Of a stretch of DNA of 64,000 nucleotides, positions 1 through 10,250 are shown piece by piece. Below the pieces are notes generated by a model, which saw only the letters and a program-made list of their open reading frames with translations, made no database searches and was not told the DNA's origin. The position numbers were made by a program, and so were the translations under genes. Location: positions 27,911 through 91,910 of the forward strand of contig NZ_SNXE01000012.1 of assembly GCF_004362405.1 (NCBI RefSeq), written 5' to 3'. This stretch comes from Roseateles asaccharophilus. GTDB lineage: Bacteria > Pseudomonadota > Gammaproteobacteria > Burkholderiales > Burkholderiaceae_C. The stretch's first letter is position 1, and each line of letters begins with the position of its first letter.

Positions 1-322
<322 letters not shown>

Positions 323-351
<29 letters not shown>

Positions 352-1651
352 GCGTCGCCGCAGTGCCCGGTGGAGCCTGGCCGCGCTGCTGCTCTGCGCC
401 GCCGGTGCGAGCGCCGCGCCCGGCACCGACCTGTTGCAGGTCTATGCACAGGCGCGCGCCAGCGATCCGGTACTGGCCGCGGCCCACGCGCGGCTGGGCG
501 CGGCCCAGGCCGGCAGCCGCGCCGCGCGCGGGACTTTGCTCCCACAGTGGACCCTGGACTGGCAGTACCGCCAGCAGCAAGGCGCCGGCAATGCCCGGGA
601 GCGCGAGCTGAACAGCCGCATCAGTCAGGTGCTGGTCAATCTGGAACGGCTGGCCCAGCTGCGCTCGGCGACCCATCGTGCCGAAGGCCAGACGGCCTTG
701 CTCCAGTTCGCCGAGCAAGACCTGGCCCTGCGGGTGGCCGAAGCCTACTTCGGCGTGCTCGGCGCCCAGGCTCAGCTGGATACCGTGCAGGCCAATGAAG
801 AAGCCTTCGCCGATCAGGTGCGCCAGGCCGAAGTGCGCGCCGCCACCGGTCTGGGCGCCCAGGCCGATGTGGAACAAGCCCGCACGTATCTGGCCCTGGC
901 CCGCAACAACAGCATCGCCGCGGCCCGCCAGCTGCAGAGCGCCGGTGAGGCCCTGGCCGAGATCACCGGAGCCCCGGCCCACGAGCTCCGCCCGCTGGGC
1001 CGGGTTCTGCCCACCTGGGTCCCCGTGCCACGCGAGCCGGCGGCCTGGGTCGAGTCGGCTTTGCGCGACAACCCCGGGCTGCGGGCCGAACGTCTGGCGC
1101 TGGAAGCCAGTGAAGCCGATCTCGCCAGCGCCCGGGCCGCCCACCTGCCCACGCTGAGCCTGAGCCTGGACAGCGGACGCAGCAGCCAGTGGGGGGAGAC
1201 CCTCCCGGACACGTCCGCGCGCAGCGCGACCACCCTGGGCCTGACGCTCACCCTGCCCTTGTCGGCCGGCGGCAGCACCGAGGCTCTGCGCCGCCAGGCG
1301 GCCTACCAGCGCGACGCCGCCCGCGAGACCCTGGAGCAGCGCCGCCGCCAGGTGGAGCGCAGCACCCGCGAGCAATATGCCGCTGTGCTGAGCACCATGA
1401 GCCAGATCGACGCCACCCGAACCGCCGTGGAGGCTGCGAGCAAGGCCCTGGCGGCCACCCAGGCCGGCCAGATCCTGGGCACCCGCAGCATGACCGATCT
1501 GCTGCTGGCCATCCAGAACCAGACCATGGCACAGAACGCCTATTCCCAGGCGCGCCACCAGTATGTGCTCGCCCGGCTGCGCCTGCAGCGCGCGGCGGGG
1601 GCGGCGGACGAGAGCCAGCTCGCCGCCATCAATGCCCTGCTGGAACCCTGA
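323..1651 (+). CDS. TolC-family outer membrane efflux protein
   Basis: A 442-residue protein with a basic N-terminus, a hydrophobic stretch and an Ala-rich cleavage region (residues about 18-32), so a Sec signal peptide is likely. The mature part is rich in long Ala/Gln/Arg/Glu helices arranged as two similar halves (residues about 40-235 and 240-440), the usual TolC/OEP layout of an outer membrane barrel continued by a periplasmic tunnel. It should form the exit duct for the ABC pump encoded around it. The start at 323 overlaps the ATPase gene by 29 bases; an in-frame ATG at 335 is an equally good alternative. No periplasmic adaptor (HlyD/MacA) is visible here, so one may lie upstream of the window. 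Confidence 0.9.
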
Positions 1652-1662
1652 GGACCCCAAGA

Positions 1663-2991
1663 ATGTTGAGCTACTACCTCGCACTGGCCCTGAGCAGCTT
1701 CCGCAATTCGCGGGCCCTGACGGCACTGATGGTCATCGCCATCGGCCTGGGCATTGCCGCCTGCATGACCACGCTGACCCTGTTCCGGGCCCTGTCCGGC
1801 GACCCGATTCCGAACAAGAGCGCCAGGCTCCTCAATGTGCAGATCGACGCCCGGCCTGCGCTGGAGCAGAGCAGCAGCCCCAACCCCAGCTATCTGCTGC
1901 AACTCACCCGATTCGATGCCGAGGCCCTGCTGCGTGAAGCGCGCGGCCAGCGCCAGGTGATGATGACCGGCGCCATCATCGCGGTCGACCCTGCCGGCTC
2001 GGGCGCCCCCGGCTCTGCCGCGCTGCCGCCCTTCATGGAGACCGGGCGCTGGACCAGCAGCGACTTCTTCCCCATGTTCGAGGCCCCGCTGCTGCATGGC
2101 CGCAGCTGGAGCGCTGCCGAGGACCAGGGAAAGGCCCGCGTGGCCGTGATCGGCCGCGAGCTCGCGCTCAAGCTGTTCGGCCGCAGCGATGCCCTGGGCC
2201 AGACACTGCGCCTGCGTGACAAGGACCTCCAGATCATCGGCGTGCTGGACGACTGGCGCCCGGCACCGCATTACTTCGACCTCACCATGGGGGCCTACGA
2301 GCATGCGGCCCAGGTCTATGCGCCACTGCAGACCGCGCTGGACCTGGACCTGCCCAGCGCCGGCGATGTCAACTGCTGGGCCAGCAGCCCCGTTGGCGAC
2401 CCGCGCGCCCTGAATGCGCCCTGCGCATGGCTGCAGTACTGGGTGGAGCTGGAGAGCCCGGCCGCCCTGCCCCAGTACCAGAGCTATCTGAACCGCTACG
2501 CCGCCGAGCAGCATCGCGCGGGGCGCTTCGAGCACCCGGCCGTCGGCCGCCTGAGCACGGTGCCGGACTGGCTCAGCCAGCGCCAGGTCGTGCCCAGTGA
2601 TGTGCGCCTGCAGCTCTGGCTGGGCTTCGGCTTCCTGCTGGTTTGCCTGAGCAATACCGTCGGTCTGCTGCTGGCCAAATGCCTGCGCCGCTCCGGCGAG
2701 ATCGGCGTGCGCCGCGCCCTGGGCGCTTCGCGGCGCGACATCTTCAGCCAGTTCCTGGTGGAGGCCGGCGTGCTGGGCCTGGCCGGCGGCCTGCTGGGCC
2801 TGCTGCTGACCTGGGTCGGGCTGGCCGCCATCCGCCTGAACCCCAGCGCCCATGCCCAGCTCGCCCAGCTGGACTGGACCATGCTCGGCATCACCCTGGC
2901 CAGCGCCCTGGGCGCCGCCCTGGCCGCAGGCCTGCTGCCCGCCTGGCGCGCCTGCCAGGTCATGCCCGCCCTGCAACTCAAGAGCCAGTAA
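1663..2991 (+). CDS. FtsX/MacB-type ABC transporter permease, first copy
   Basis: 442 residues starting at the ATG 11 bases after the TolC-like stop; an upstream extension of the frame lies inside that gene and is discounted. One transmembrane segment at about residues 18-40 is followed by a large periplasmic region (about 45-310, MacB_PCD-like) and three C-terminal helices (about 320-342, 365-390 and 405-430). The segment ending IGVRRALGASRRDI, just after the second helix, is the hallmark cytoplasmic loop of FtsX-type permeases. With the second permease it should form a heterodimer driven by the upstream ATPase. Such pumps move drugs, peptides or lipoproteins by a mechanotransmission mechanism; which of these applies here is unknown. 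Confidence 0.9.
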   Translation: MLSYYLALALSSFRNSRALTALMVIAIGLGIAACMTTLTLFRALSGDPIPNKSARLLNVQIDARPALEQSSSPNPSYLLQLTRFDAEALLREARGQRQVMMTGAIIAVDPAGSGAPGSAALPPFMETGRWTSSDFFPMFEAPLLHGRSWSAAEDQGKARVAVIGRELALKLFGRSDALGQTLRLRDKDLQIIGVLDDWRPAPHYFDLTMGAYEHAAQVYAPLQTALDLDLPSAGDVNCWASSPVGDPRALNAPCAWLQYWVELESPAALPQYQSYLNRYAAEQHRAGRFEHPAVGRLSTVPDWLSQRQVVPSDVRLQLWLGFGFLLVCLSNTVGLLLAKCLRRSGEIGVRRALGASRRDIFSQFLVEAGVLGLAGGLLGLLLTWVGLAAIRLNPSAHAQLAQLDWTMLGITLASALGAALAAGLLPAWRACQVMPALQLKSQ

Positions 2992-3014
2992 GCCTTCCTC
3001 ACCGGACCATTGCC

Positions 3015-4250
3015 ATGGACATCCTGCCCATCCTCTCCACGCTCAAGCGCCACAAGATCGCCGCGGGCCTGATCGTGGTCCAGATCGCGCTGACCTGCGC
3101 CATCGTCTGCAACGCCCTGTTCGTGATCACCGAACGCCTGAAGCTGATCCAGGCCCCCAGCGGCATGGCCGACCGCGAGCTGCTGGTGCTACGGGTCGAG
3201 GGCCTGAGCCGCAGCCAGAATCCGGAAGCCCAGACCCAGGCCGATCTGGCCGCGCTACGCGCCCTGCCCGGCGTGCGCGCGGCCAGCCTGGTTTCCCAGC
3301 TGCCCTTCGGGCGTAACAGCGTGGCCGAGGGCGTGGGCAGCTCGCCCGACCCTCGTCAGCAGAACATCAATGTCGGGCGCTATGTCGCCAGCGAGAACTG
3401 GCTGCCCACGTTGGGCCTGACACTGGCGGAGGGCCGCGACTTCGAGCCCGCCGAGTACGCCGACGGCGCCCAAGTCTTCAAGCCCGGCGAGGAGCCCAAG
3501 GTGCCGGCCGTCATCATCAACCGTGCACTGGCCGAGCGCATGTTCCCGGGCCGTTCTGCCCTGGGGCAGCCCATCTATGTCTACGGCGCCACACCACAGA
3601 TCGTGGTGGGTGTGCTGGAGCATCTGCCCTCGCCCAACCCCGGCGTGGCGGGTGAGCGCGAGCGCTACAACATGGTGCTGCCGATCCGACCCACCTTCCG
3701 CGGCGGCATCTATGTGCTGCGGGCAAGCCCGGACGCAGACCGCCAGTCGCTGCTCAAGGCCGCGGCGGCAGCCCTGGAGCAGAGCAGCCAGGGCGGCAAA
3801 CGCCTGTTCCGCCAGCAGCGCCTGCTGGAGGAACTGCGCGCCGACTACTACCGCCAGGACCGCTTCATGGTGGGCCTGCTGCTGGGCGTGTGCGGGGCCA
3901 TGATGCTGGTCACCGCCTTCGGCATCGTCGGCCTGGCCAGCTTCTGGGTGCAGCAGCGCAGCCGCATGATAGGCACGCGCCGCGCCCTGGGCGCCAGCCA
4001 GGCGCAGATCCTGCGCTACTTCCAGACCGAGAACCTGCTGCTCTCGGCGTTGGGCATCGCGCTGGGCATGGCCCTGGCCTACGGCATCAATCTGCTGCTG
4101 ATGACGCAGTACGAGCTGCCCCGCCTGCCCATGCTCTATCTGCCCCTGGGCGCCCTACTGCTGCTGGGCCTGGGCCAGCTGGCGGTGCTGGGCCCGGCGC
4201 GCCGCGCAGCCGCCCTGCCGCCCAGCCTGGTCATGCGGGGCCTGAATTAA
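3015..4250 (+). CDS. FtsX/MacB-type ABC transporter permease, second copy
   Basis: 411 residues; start chosen at the ATG 23 bases after the first permease because translation from there gives the expected short cytoplasmic N-terminus and first helix (about residues 15-40). The layout repeats that of the first permease: periplasmic domain (about 45-285), then three helices, with the FtsX loop GTRRALGASQAQI after the second. The two copies are diverged but of similar length, consistent with a heterodimeric permease. The gene is followed 12 bases later by the sigma-54 regulator gene, so transport and regulation genes look co-transcribed. Confidence 0.89.
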   Translation: MDILPILSTLKRHKIAAGLIVVQIALTCAIVCNALFVITERLKLIQAPSGMADRELLVLRVEGLSRSQNPEAQTQADLAALRALPGVRAASLVSQLPFGRNSVAEGVGSSPDPRQQNINVGRYVASENWLPTLGLTLAEGRDFEPAEYADGAQVFKPGEEPKVPAVIINRALAERMFPGRSALGQPIYVYGATPQIVVGVLEHLPSPNPGVAGERERYNMVLPIRPTFRGGIYVLRASPDADRQSLLKAAAAALEQSSQGGKRLFRQQRLLEELRADYYRQDRFMVGLLLGVCGAMMLVTAFGIVGLASFWVQQRSRMIGTRRALGASQAQILRYFQTENLLLSALGIALGMALAYGINLLLMTQYELPRLPMLYLPLGALLLLGLGQLAVLGPARRAAALPPSLVMRGLN

Positions 4251-4262
4251 AGTCGGCCCCCA

Positions 4263-5603
4263 ATGCGCACCGTCCTGATCATTGATGACCATCCCGGCGT
4301 GGGTGAGGCCCTGTCCCTGCTGCTTTCGCTGCACGATATCCGCCCCCTGGTGGCGCTGGACCCGGCACAAGGCCTGACCCTGCTGGCGCAGGAGCCGGTG
4401 GACCTGGTGATCCAGGACATGAACTTCAGCGCCGACACCACCTCCGGTCAGGAAGGTGAGTCCCTGTTCCGCGCCATACGCGCCGCCCAGCCCGACCTGC
4501 CGGTGATACTGCTGACCGCCTGGACCCATCTGGCCAGCGCCGTGGCCCTGGTCAAGGCCGGCGCCGCCGACTACCTGGCCAAGCCCTGGGACGATGCCAA
4601 GCTGCTGGCCACGGTAGAGAACCTGCTGGAACTGGCCGAGAGCAGCCGCGCCGCCCAGCAGGGCCGGCGCGAGCGTCAGCAGCGCCGGCAGGCCCTGGCC
4701 CAGCGCTACCGCCTGGAGGGCCTGGTCTGCGCGTCCGAGGCCTTGCTGCGCTGCCTGGAGCTGGCCTGCCAGGTGGCGCGCGCCAGCGCCCCGGTGCTGA
4801 TCACCGGCCCCAATGGCAGCGGCAAGGAGCGCGTGGCGGCCATCGTGCATGCCAATTCCGCCGTTCAGCGCGGGCCCTTCGTGGCGGTGAACTGCGGCGC
4901 CCTGCCCGGCGAGCTGATCGAGGCCGAGCTGTTCGGCTCGGATGCCGGCGCCTTCACCGGCGCCCACCGCGCCCGCGAAGGCCGCTTCGAAGCGGCTGAT
5001 GGCGGCACCCTGTTCCTGGACGAGATCGGCAACCTGCCCCTGGCCGGACAGATCAAGCTGCTGCGCGTCTTGGAGACCGGGCGCTTCGAGCGCCTGGGCT
5101 CCAGCCGGACCCAGGAGGTGAAGGTGCGCGTGCTCAGCGCCACCAATGCCGATCTGCGCGCCATGGTGAAGGCCGGCAGCTTCCGCGAGGATCTTTACTA
5201 CCGGCTCAATGTGATCGAGGTGGCCCTTCCGGGCCTGGCTGAGCGCCGTGAGGACATCCTGCCTCTGGCCGAGCATTTCCTGGCCGGCCGTGCCGCGCTC
5301 AGCGAAGGGGCGCGTGCGGCGCTGCTGGCCCATGGCTGGCCGGGCAATGTGCGGGAGCTGAAGAACGCCATCGAGCGCGCCGCCCTGCTGGCCCAAGGCG
5401 CCGCGATCACGGCCGAGCTACTGGCCCTGCCCCCGCCGAATGGCCCGGCCGGCGCCCTGCGCAGTCTGGACGAGCCCAGCCGCGAAGCCGTGCTGGGCGC
5501 CCTGGCCGAGTCGGGGGGCGTGGTCAGCCGCGCCGCCTCGGCCCTGGGCCTCTCGCGCCAAGCCCTGTACCGGCGCATGGAACGCTACGGCATCGCTGGC
5601 TGA
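4263..5603 (+). CDS. Sigma-54-dependent response regulator (NtrC family)
   Basis: 446 residues in three parts. The receiver (1-120) has the acidic pair D8-D9, the phosphoacceptor D52 and the conserved K107. The AAA+ domain has a Walker A at 182-189 (GPNGSGKE), the sigma-54 contact loop GAFTGA at 229-234 and Walker B GGTLFLDEI at 247-255. The C-terminus (about 405-446) is a Fis-type helix-turn-helix. It should activate a sigma-54 promoter when phosphorylated by the kinase encoded 5 bases downstream, and its position after the ABC genes suggests it controls that exporter. No sigma-54 (GG-GC) promoter is obvious inside the operon; the target may lie upstream of the window. Confidence 0.93.
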   Translation: MRTVLIIDDHPGVGEALSLLLSLHDIRPLVALDPAQGLTLLAQEPVDLVIQDMNFSADTTSGQEGESLFRAIRAAQPDLPVILLTAWTHLASAVALVKAGAADYLAKPWDDAKLLATVENLLELAESSRAAQQGRRERQQRRQALAQRYRLEGLVCASEALLRCLELACQVARASAPVLITGPNGSGKERVAAIVHANSAVQRGPFVAVNCGALPGELIEAELFGSDAGAFTGAHRAREGRFEAADGGTLFLDEIGNLPLAGQIKLLRVLETGRFERLGSSRTQEVKVRVLSATNADLRAMVKAGSFREDLYYRLNVIEVALPGLAERREDILPLAEHFLAGRAALSEGARAALLAHGWPGNVRELKNAIERAALLAQGAAITAELLALPPPNGPAGALRSLDEPSREAVLGALAESGGVVSRAASALGLSRQALYRRMERYGIAG

Positions 5604-5608
5604 ACCGC

Positions 5609-6973
5609 ATGCTGCATCGCCTCAACAGCCTGCGCATGCGCCTGGCCCTGGGCCTGGCGACCATGGGCGGTGCCGGCCTGGCGCTGCACGCGGCGCTCAG
5701 TGTCTGGCCCTTGCCACAGCTGCTGAAGCTGGCAGGCCACCCCACGCCGGCCCCCTGGGGCGGCACGGCGCTGACCCTGACCGGCCTGGCCCTGCTGCCC
5801 CTGGCCTGGTGGCTGGCCGGCACCCTGACCGCGCCCCTGAGCCGCCTGCTGCGTGCGCTGGAAGGCGCTGTACTGAGTTACCACGATGGCGAGTTCGGCA
5901 GCTCCGTTGCGGCCCAGGCGCCGGGAGCCAGCACCGAGATGCTCAGCCTGATGCGCCTGCACAGCGAGCTGGGCCAGGCCTTGCGCGAGCAGCGCCAGCA
6001 TCTCGCGCAGCGCGAGCTGCTGCTGGACACCGTGGTCCAGAACACGCCGGTGGCCCTCCTGCTGAGCGACGCCAGCGGCCATGTGGTCTACACCAATATC
6101 GCCGCCCGGCAGTTGCTGGCCGAGGGCCGCAGCCTGCAGGGCAGTCACCTTGACCGCCTGCTGGAGCGCGCCCCCGCCGCCCTGCGCGAAGCCATGGAGG
6201 GCGGCGAGGACGGGCTGTTCAGCGTGGACATCGAGGGCACCGAGGAGCGCTTTCATCTCTCGCGGCGCCAGTTCCAGCTGCAGGGCCGGCCACACCGTCT
6301 GCACCTGCTGCGCCGCATGACGCGCGAGCTCTCGCGCCAGGAGGTGGCGAGCTGGAAGCGGGTGATACGTGTGATCAGCCACGAACTGAACAACTCCCTG
6401 GCGCCCATATCCTCCCTGTCACACAGCGGCGCCGAGCTGGCGCGGCGGGGTCAGACCGAGCGACTGCCCCAGGTTTTCGCCAGCATTGGCGAACGCGCCG
6501 CCCATCTGCACGACTTTCTGTCGGGCTATGCCCAGTTCGCCAAGCTGCCGGCGCCCCAGCCGGGAGTGGTCGCCTGGGCCCCGTTCCTGGAGCGCCTGGC
6601 GGCGCACTACGCCTTTGTGCTCGAAGGCGAAGCGCCCACCGATCCCGGCCGCTTCGACGCCGCCCAGATCGAGCAGGCCCTGATCAATCTGCTCAAGAAT
6701 GCCCACGAGTCGGGCGGCAATCCTGCCGATATCCGGCTGCAGATCCAGTCGCCGCGGGGCCGGGAGCTGCGTCTGGAAGTGCTGGACCGGGGCCCGGGCA
6801 TGAGCGAGACGGTGCTCGCCCAGGCCCTGCTGCCCTTCTACTCCACCAAGCGCAGCGGCACCGGCCTGGGCCTGGCCCTGGCGCGCGAGATTGCCGAAGC
6901 CCATGGCGGTCGCATCACGCTGGCAAACCGCAGCGGCGGCGGCCTGGGCGTGAGCCTCATCCTGCCACGCTAG
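5609..6973 (+). CDS. Membrane histidine kinase, partner of the sigma-54 regulator
   Basis: 454 residues. Two N-terminal hydrophobic segments (about 12-34 and 52-72) frame a very short external loop, followed by a HAMP-like linker, a PAS-like region (about 140-215) and a kinase core. The H-box reads VISHELNNSLAPI with the phosphorylatable H258; the N-box (INLLKNAHES), the GPGMS box and the TGLGLAL box are all intact. The small periplasmic part suggests that the signal is sensed within the membrane or through the PAS domain, as in kinases of antimicrobial-peptide exporters. It is co-directional with, and almost touching, the regulator gene. Confidence 0.92.
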   Translation: MLHRLNSLRMRLALGLATMGGAGLALHAALSVWPLPQLLKLAGHPTPAPWGGTALTLTGLALLPLAWWLAGTLTAPLSRLLRALEGAVLSYHDGEFGSSVAAQAPGASTEMLSLMRLHSELGQALREQRQHLAQRELLLDTVVQNTPVALLLSDASGHVVYTNIAARQLLAEGRSLQGSHLDRLLERAPAALREAMEGGEDGLFSVDIEGTEERFHLSRRQFQLQGRPHRLHLLRRMTRELSRQEVASWKRVIRVISHELNNSLAPISSLSHSGAELARRGQTERLPQVFASIGERAAHLHDFLSGYAQFAKLPAPQPGVVAWAPFLERLAAHYAFVLEGEAPTDPGRFDAAQIEQALINLLKNAHESGGNPADIRLQIQSPRGRELRLEVLDRGPGMSETVLAQALLPFYSTKRSGTGLGLALAREIAEAHGGRITLANRSGGGLGVSLILPR

Positions 6974-7002
6974 GGCCGCGGCACATGTTGTGGGCGCGGG
7001 CC

Positions 7003-7221
7003 TCAGTCCGCTCGCCGGTGCAGCTCGGGCGCAGCATAGTCACGCCCCACGACGGCGCGGGCGTAGAGATAGTTCTCCCGCGCCCGCTCGCTGAGCGCAT
7101 CCAGTGGCACACGGCCACGCTCGTCACAGGGAAAGGCCAGGGCGCGACCGGCATCAAACAGTGACTGGAAGCGCAGCTCGTAGCGGGAGGCCAGGGCCGA
7201 AGCGGTGGCAGCGGTTTCCAT
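7003..7221 (-). CDS. Small conserved hypothetical protein (72 aa)
   Basis: 72 residues, mixed charge, no signal peptide and no membrane segment. A good ribosome binding site (GAGGAG) lies about 8 bases before the ATG, which supports this short frame being real. The middle (about residues 35-60) reads ERARENYLYARAVVGRDY and is probably helical. I do not recognise a named family; it resembles short Burkholderiales-restricted proteins of unknown role. It converges with the kinase gene on the plus strand. Confidence 0.6.
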   Translation of the reverse strand: METAATASALASRYELRFQSLFDAGRALAFPCDERGRVPLDALSERARENYLYARAVVGRDYAAPELHRRAD

Positions 7222-7357
7222 GATGGGCTCCTCAAGCAGCGGGTGGGATTGGAACCAGACTAGGCGAGCCCAGGGCCGCTCCGCCGTGCAAAGGTCTCAT
7301 CCACCATCCGCAGCCCCCGTGGCCATGGGAGGGTCTGCGCAGAATGTCACGCCGGCC

Positions 7358-7720
7358 TCAGCCGCCCACGCGCTTGACCTTGTGGCCGGCGGCCGTGAGC
7401 CGGGCCATCAGCGTGTCCACATGGTCGCCCTGCACCTCGATCACCCCGTCCTTGACCGTACCGCCCGAACCGCAAGCGGCCTTGAGCTGCTTGGCCAAGG
7501 CCGTCAGGGCCGCATCGTCCAGGTCCAGGCCCCGCACCAAGGTGACGCCCTTGCCCTTGCGGCCCTTGGTTTCGCGGCTGACCCGCACGATGCCGTCACC
7601 TGCGGGACGGGCTTTGGCCAGCTGCTTGCACCGGCACTGGGCCAGGGACTGGCCACAGTCCGGGCAGAGGCGGCCGGATTCGGTGGAGTAGACGGGGCGG
7701 CTGTCGCGGGCATGCTGCAT
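7358..7720 (-). CDS. yciH: YciH/SUI1-family translation initiation factor-like protein
   Basis: 120 residues from the ATG at 7720; a longer upstream frame runs into the divergent chrA gene and is not used. The N-terminus has two CxxC-like pairs (CPDCG and CRCK), suggestive of a zinc knuckle. The rest is the SUI1 fold: the RKGKGVTLVRGL strand-turn region, the CGSGGTVKDGVIEVQGD block and a C-terminal LTAAGHKVKRVGG. Bacterial YciH is related to eukaryotic eIF1 and affects start-site discrimination or stress translation on the 30S subunit; its exact role is unsettled. It is divergent from chrA with 61 bases between starts. Confidence 0.9.
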   Translation of the reverse strand: MQHARDSRPVYSTESGRLCPDCGQSLAQCRCKQLAKARPAGDGIVRVSRETKGRKGKGVTLVRGLDLDDAALTALAKQLKAACGSGGTVKDGVIEVQGDHVDTLMARLTAAGHKVKRVGG

Positions 7721-7781
7721 GGACGCTATTGGACCGCATCTGTGCGATTGGCCGACATGCGGCCTCGCTATGCTGCACGCC

Positions 7782-9119
7782 ATGAGCAACTTGCCCGACC
7801 ACGACCGCGCGCCCCCTGCCCCTCGCTTTGGCGAGGCCCTGCGCTTCTGGTTCAAGCTGGGCTGCATCAGCTTCGGCGGCCCGGCCGGCCAGATCGCCCT
7901 GATGCATGAGGAGCTGGTGGTGCGCCGACGCTGGATCAGCGAGCGCCGCTTTCTGCATGCCTTGAACTACTGCATGCTGCTGCCCGGCCCCGAGGCCCAG
8001 CAGCTGGCCACCTATATGGGCTGGCTGCTGCACCGCGCCCGCGGCGGCATTGCGGCCGGGGCGCTCTTTGTGCTGCCCTCGCTGCTGCTGCTGATTGCCC
8101 TGTCCTGGCTCTACATGGCCTATGGGCATACCGGCTGGATGAGCGCCCTGTTCTACGGCATCAAGGCCGCCATCACCGCCATCGTGCTGCAGGCGGCCTG
8201 GCGACTGGGACAACGGGTGCTCAGGCGCGACACCCGCCTCTGGACCCTGGCGGGGGCGGCTTTTGTGGCCATCTTTGCGCTGCAGCTGCCCTTCCCCCTG
8301 ATCATTGCCGCGGCCGCCCTGCTGGGCTGGCTGTGGCGCGACAGACTGGCACCCACGGCGGGCGGCCATCCGAGCGCCGGCGCGCCAAGTCCGGGGCTCG
8401 CCGTGATCGATGACCACAGCCCGCCGCCGGCTCACGCGCGCTTCAGTCGCCGCCGCCTGGGCTGGCAGCTGCTGGCCGCCGCCCTGCTCTGGGGCCTGCC
8501 CCTGCTGACGCTGTGGAGCCTGCCCCTGCTGCCGCAACTGGGGCTCTTCTTCAGCAAGGCTGCCTTGCTCACCTTTGGGGGGGCCTACGCGGTGCTGCCC
8601 TATGTGTTCCAGGGCGCGGTGCACCAGCACGGCTGGCTGAGCGCCGGCCAGATGATGGACGGCCTGGCCCTGGGCGAAACCACGCCGGGCCCGCTGATCA
8701 TGGTGCTGGCCTTTGTGGGCTTTGTGGCCGGCTGGCAAGACCCGGCCCTGCTCGCGGCCCTGCAGGCTGCCCCCTGGGTGGCGGGTGCGCTGGCGGCCTG
8801 CGTGGTGACCTGGTTCACCTTCCTGCCCTCCTTCGTCTTCATCATGGCGGGCGGGCCACTGGTGGAGTCCACCCACGGCAATCTGCGCCTGAGCGCGCCG
8901 CTGACGGCGATCAGCGCCGCGGTGGTGGGCGTGATCCTGAATCTGGCCCTGTTCTTCGCCTACCACCTGCTGTGGCCGCAGGGCTTTGCGGGCAGCTTCG
9001 AAGCCCCGGCCGCCTTGCTGGCCCTGGGCGCAGCCGCGGCCCTGATCTGGGCACGGCGCGGGGTGCTGGAGGTGCTGCTGGTCTGCGCCCTGCTGGGCTG
9101 GGTGATGAAGGCCGTCTGA
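7782..9119 (+). CDS. chrA: ChrA chromate transporter
   Basis: 445 residues, start at the ATG giving MSNLPDHD. The protein is hydrophobic with about ten to twelve predicted membrane segments, arranged as two related halves: the first carries the FGGPAGQIALMHEE motif near residue 30 and the second FGGAYAVLPYVFQGAV near residue 270. This duplicated CHR-domain form is the long ChrA type that exports chromate from the cytoplasm, driven by the membrane potential. The central linker (about 190-225) is hydrophilic. No chrB or other resistance gene is adjacent, so it may be a housekeeping copy rather than part of a resistance operon. Confidence 0.92.
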   Translation: MSNLPDHDRAPPAPRFGEALRFWFKLGCISFGGPAGQIALMHEELVVRRRWISERRFLHALNYCMLLPGPEAQQLATYMGWLLHRARGGIAAGALFVLPSLLLLIALSWLYMAYGHTGWMSALFYGIKAAITAIVLQAAWRLGQRVLRRDTRLWTLAGAAFVAIFALQLPFPLIIAAAALLGWLWRDRLAPTAGGHPSAGAPSPGLAVIDDHSPPPAHARFSRRRLGWQLLAAALLWGLPLLTLWSLPLLPQLGLFFSKAALLTFGGAYAVLPYVFQGAVHQHGWLSAGQMMDGLALGETTPGPLIMVLAFVGFVAGWQDPALLAALQAAPWVAGALAACVVTWFTFLPSFVFIMAGGPLVESTHGNLRLSAPLTAISAAVVGVILNLALFFAYHLLWPQGFAGSFEAPAALLALGAAAALIWARRGVLEVLLVCALLGWVMKAV

Positions 9120-9123
9120 ATGC

Positions 9124-10080
9124 TCAGGCCGCGCGGGCCCAGTCCGACTCGGCGGCGCCGAAAAGCGCCAGTTCGAGCTGCTGAGGGTCGTTCACCGTGC
9201 GCAGGCGCTGGTAGGCCTCCTCGGCCTCGGGGTAGCGGCGGCGCAGATAGTGCAGCCACTGCTTGAGCCGCCCGGCCTGGTGGCGCGGTGCCACATGCTG
9301 GCGCACCTGGGCCCAGAAGCGCTGCATCAGGGGCAGCAGCGCCGCCCAGGCCAGGGGCGGGGCCTCGGGACGGGCAATGGCCAGGGCCAGACCGGGATCG
9401 GCCACCATGCCGCGGCCCAGCATCAGATGCTCGCAGCCGGACTCGGCACGGGCGCGCTGCGCATCCTCGACGGTCCAGATCTCCCCATTGGCCACCACCG
9501 GAATGTCCAGGGCCGCACGCAGCGGCGCAATGCGGTCCCAGAAGGCCGGTGGCTTGTAGCCCTGGGCCTTGGTGCGGCCATGCACCACCAGCTCGCTGGC
9601 CCCGGCGCTGGCAATGGCCTGGGCGCAGTCCAGGCTGCGCGACTCGCATTCATAGCCCAGGCGCATCTTGGCCGAGACCGGGATATGGGCCGGCACCGCG
9701 CGCCGCACCGCGGCCACGATCTGGTGGATCAGCTCCGGCTCGTCCAGCAGCACCGCGCCACCCCGGTGGCGGTTCACGCACTTGGCCGGGCAGCCGAAAT
9801 TCAGATCGATGCCCTCGGGCGCCAGCGAGGCCAGTCGCGCCGCGTTTTCGGCCAGGCACACGGGGTCGGAGCCCAGCAGCTGGGCGCGCACCGGCACGCC
9901 CGCGGCGGTGCGGCTACCCTGGCGCAGCTCGGGCACGATGCGGGTGAACACACGCGCCGGCAGCAGCTGGTCGGTGATGCGTATGAATTCGGACACGCAG
10001 CGGTCTATGCCGCCCACTTGGGTCAGCACATCGCGCAAGATGTGATCCAGCAGGCCCTCCATGGGCGCCAGCAAGAGCAT
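9124..10080 (-). CDS. dusC: tRNA-dihydrouridine synthase, DusC type
   Basis: 318 residues from the ATG at 10080 ([12 protein letters not shown]); the longer frame upstream covers the intergenic repeat and is rejected. Hallmarks of the family are present: APMEG at the FMN site near the N-terminus, [15 protein letters not shown] with the catalytic cysteine, [17 protein letters not shown] and ANGEIW. These flavoenzymes reduce specific uridines in the tRNA D-loop with NADPH. The overall length and the MLLLAPMEG start fit the DusC (U16) subfamily. It converges with chrA, with 4 bases between the stops. Confidence 0.93.
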   Translation of the reverse strand: MLLLAPMEGLLDHILRDVLTQVGGIDRCVSEFIRITDQLLPARVFTRIVPELRQGSRTAAGVPVRAQLLGSDPVCLAENAARLASLAPEGIDLNFGCPAKCVNRHRGGAVLLDEPELIHQIVAAVRRAVPAHIPVSAKMRLGYECESRSLDCAQAIASAGASELVVHGRTKAQGYKPPAFWDRIAPLRAALDIPVVANGEIWTVEDAQRARAESGCEHLMLGRGMVADPGLALAIARPEAPPLAWAALLPLMQRFWAQVRQHVAPRHQAGRLKQWLHYLRRRYPEAEEAYQRLRTVNDPQQLELALFGAAESDWARAA

Positions 10081-10144
10081 GAGAGGCCTTATCCTCGGTC
10101 GTTCGCAAAAGGGCGCAGAGCATAGCCCAAAGCTCCACAGAGCC

Positions 10145-10232
10145 TGTGGACAAGTCGGTGCAAGGCCTGCGCAAAATGCACGCAAGTGCCCGTTGGACGA
10201 AGACTTTTCCTGAATCGCCCAAAAATGAGGCA
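10145..10232 (+). repeat. Dispersed intergenic element, copy A (88 bp)
   Basis: It begins TGTGGACAAG, has ACGCAAGTG at element positions 36-44 and ends CGCCCAAAAATGAGGCA. It aligns without gaps over 88 bases to copy B at 13786-13873, sharing the first 12 bases exactly, the ACGCAAGTG block and the terminal GCCC-AAAAA-GGCA block. It lies between the divergent dusC and BCCT genes and ends 18 bases before the BCCT start codon, so it would lie in the 5' leader or promoter of that gene. The first block is extended by an inverted repeat TCCACAG-agc-CTGTGGA (10134-10150). Confidence 0.6.
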
Positions 10233-10250
10233 TCACGACTAGGGAGTTCC

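Noticed and set aside
7596..8966. Minus-strand frame opposite chrA
   Set aside because: Low-complexity translation with no membrane or catalytic motif; chrA on the other strand is complete.
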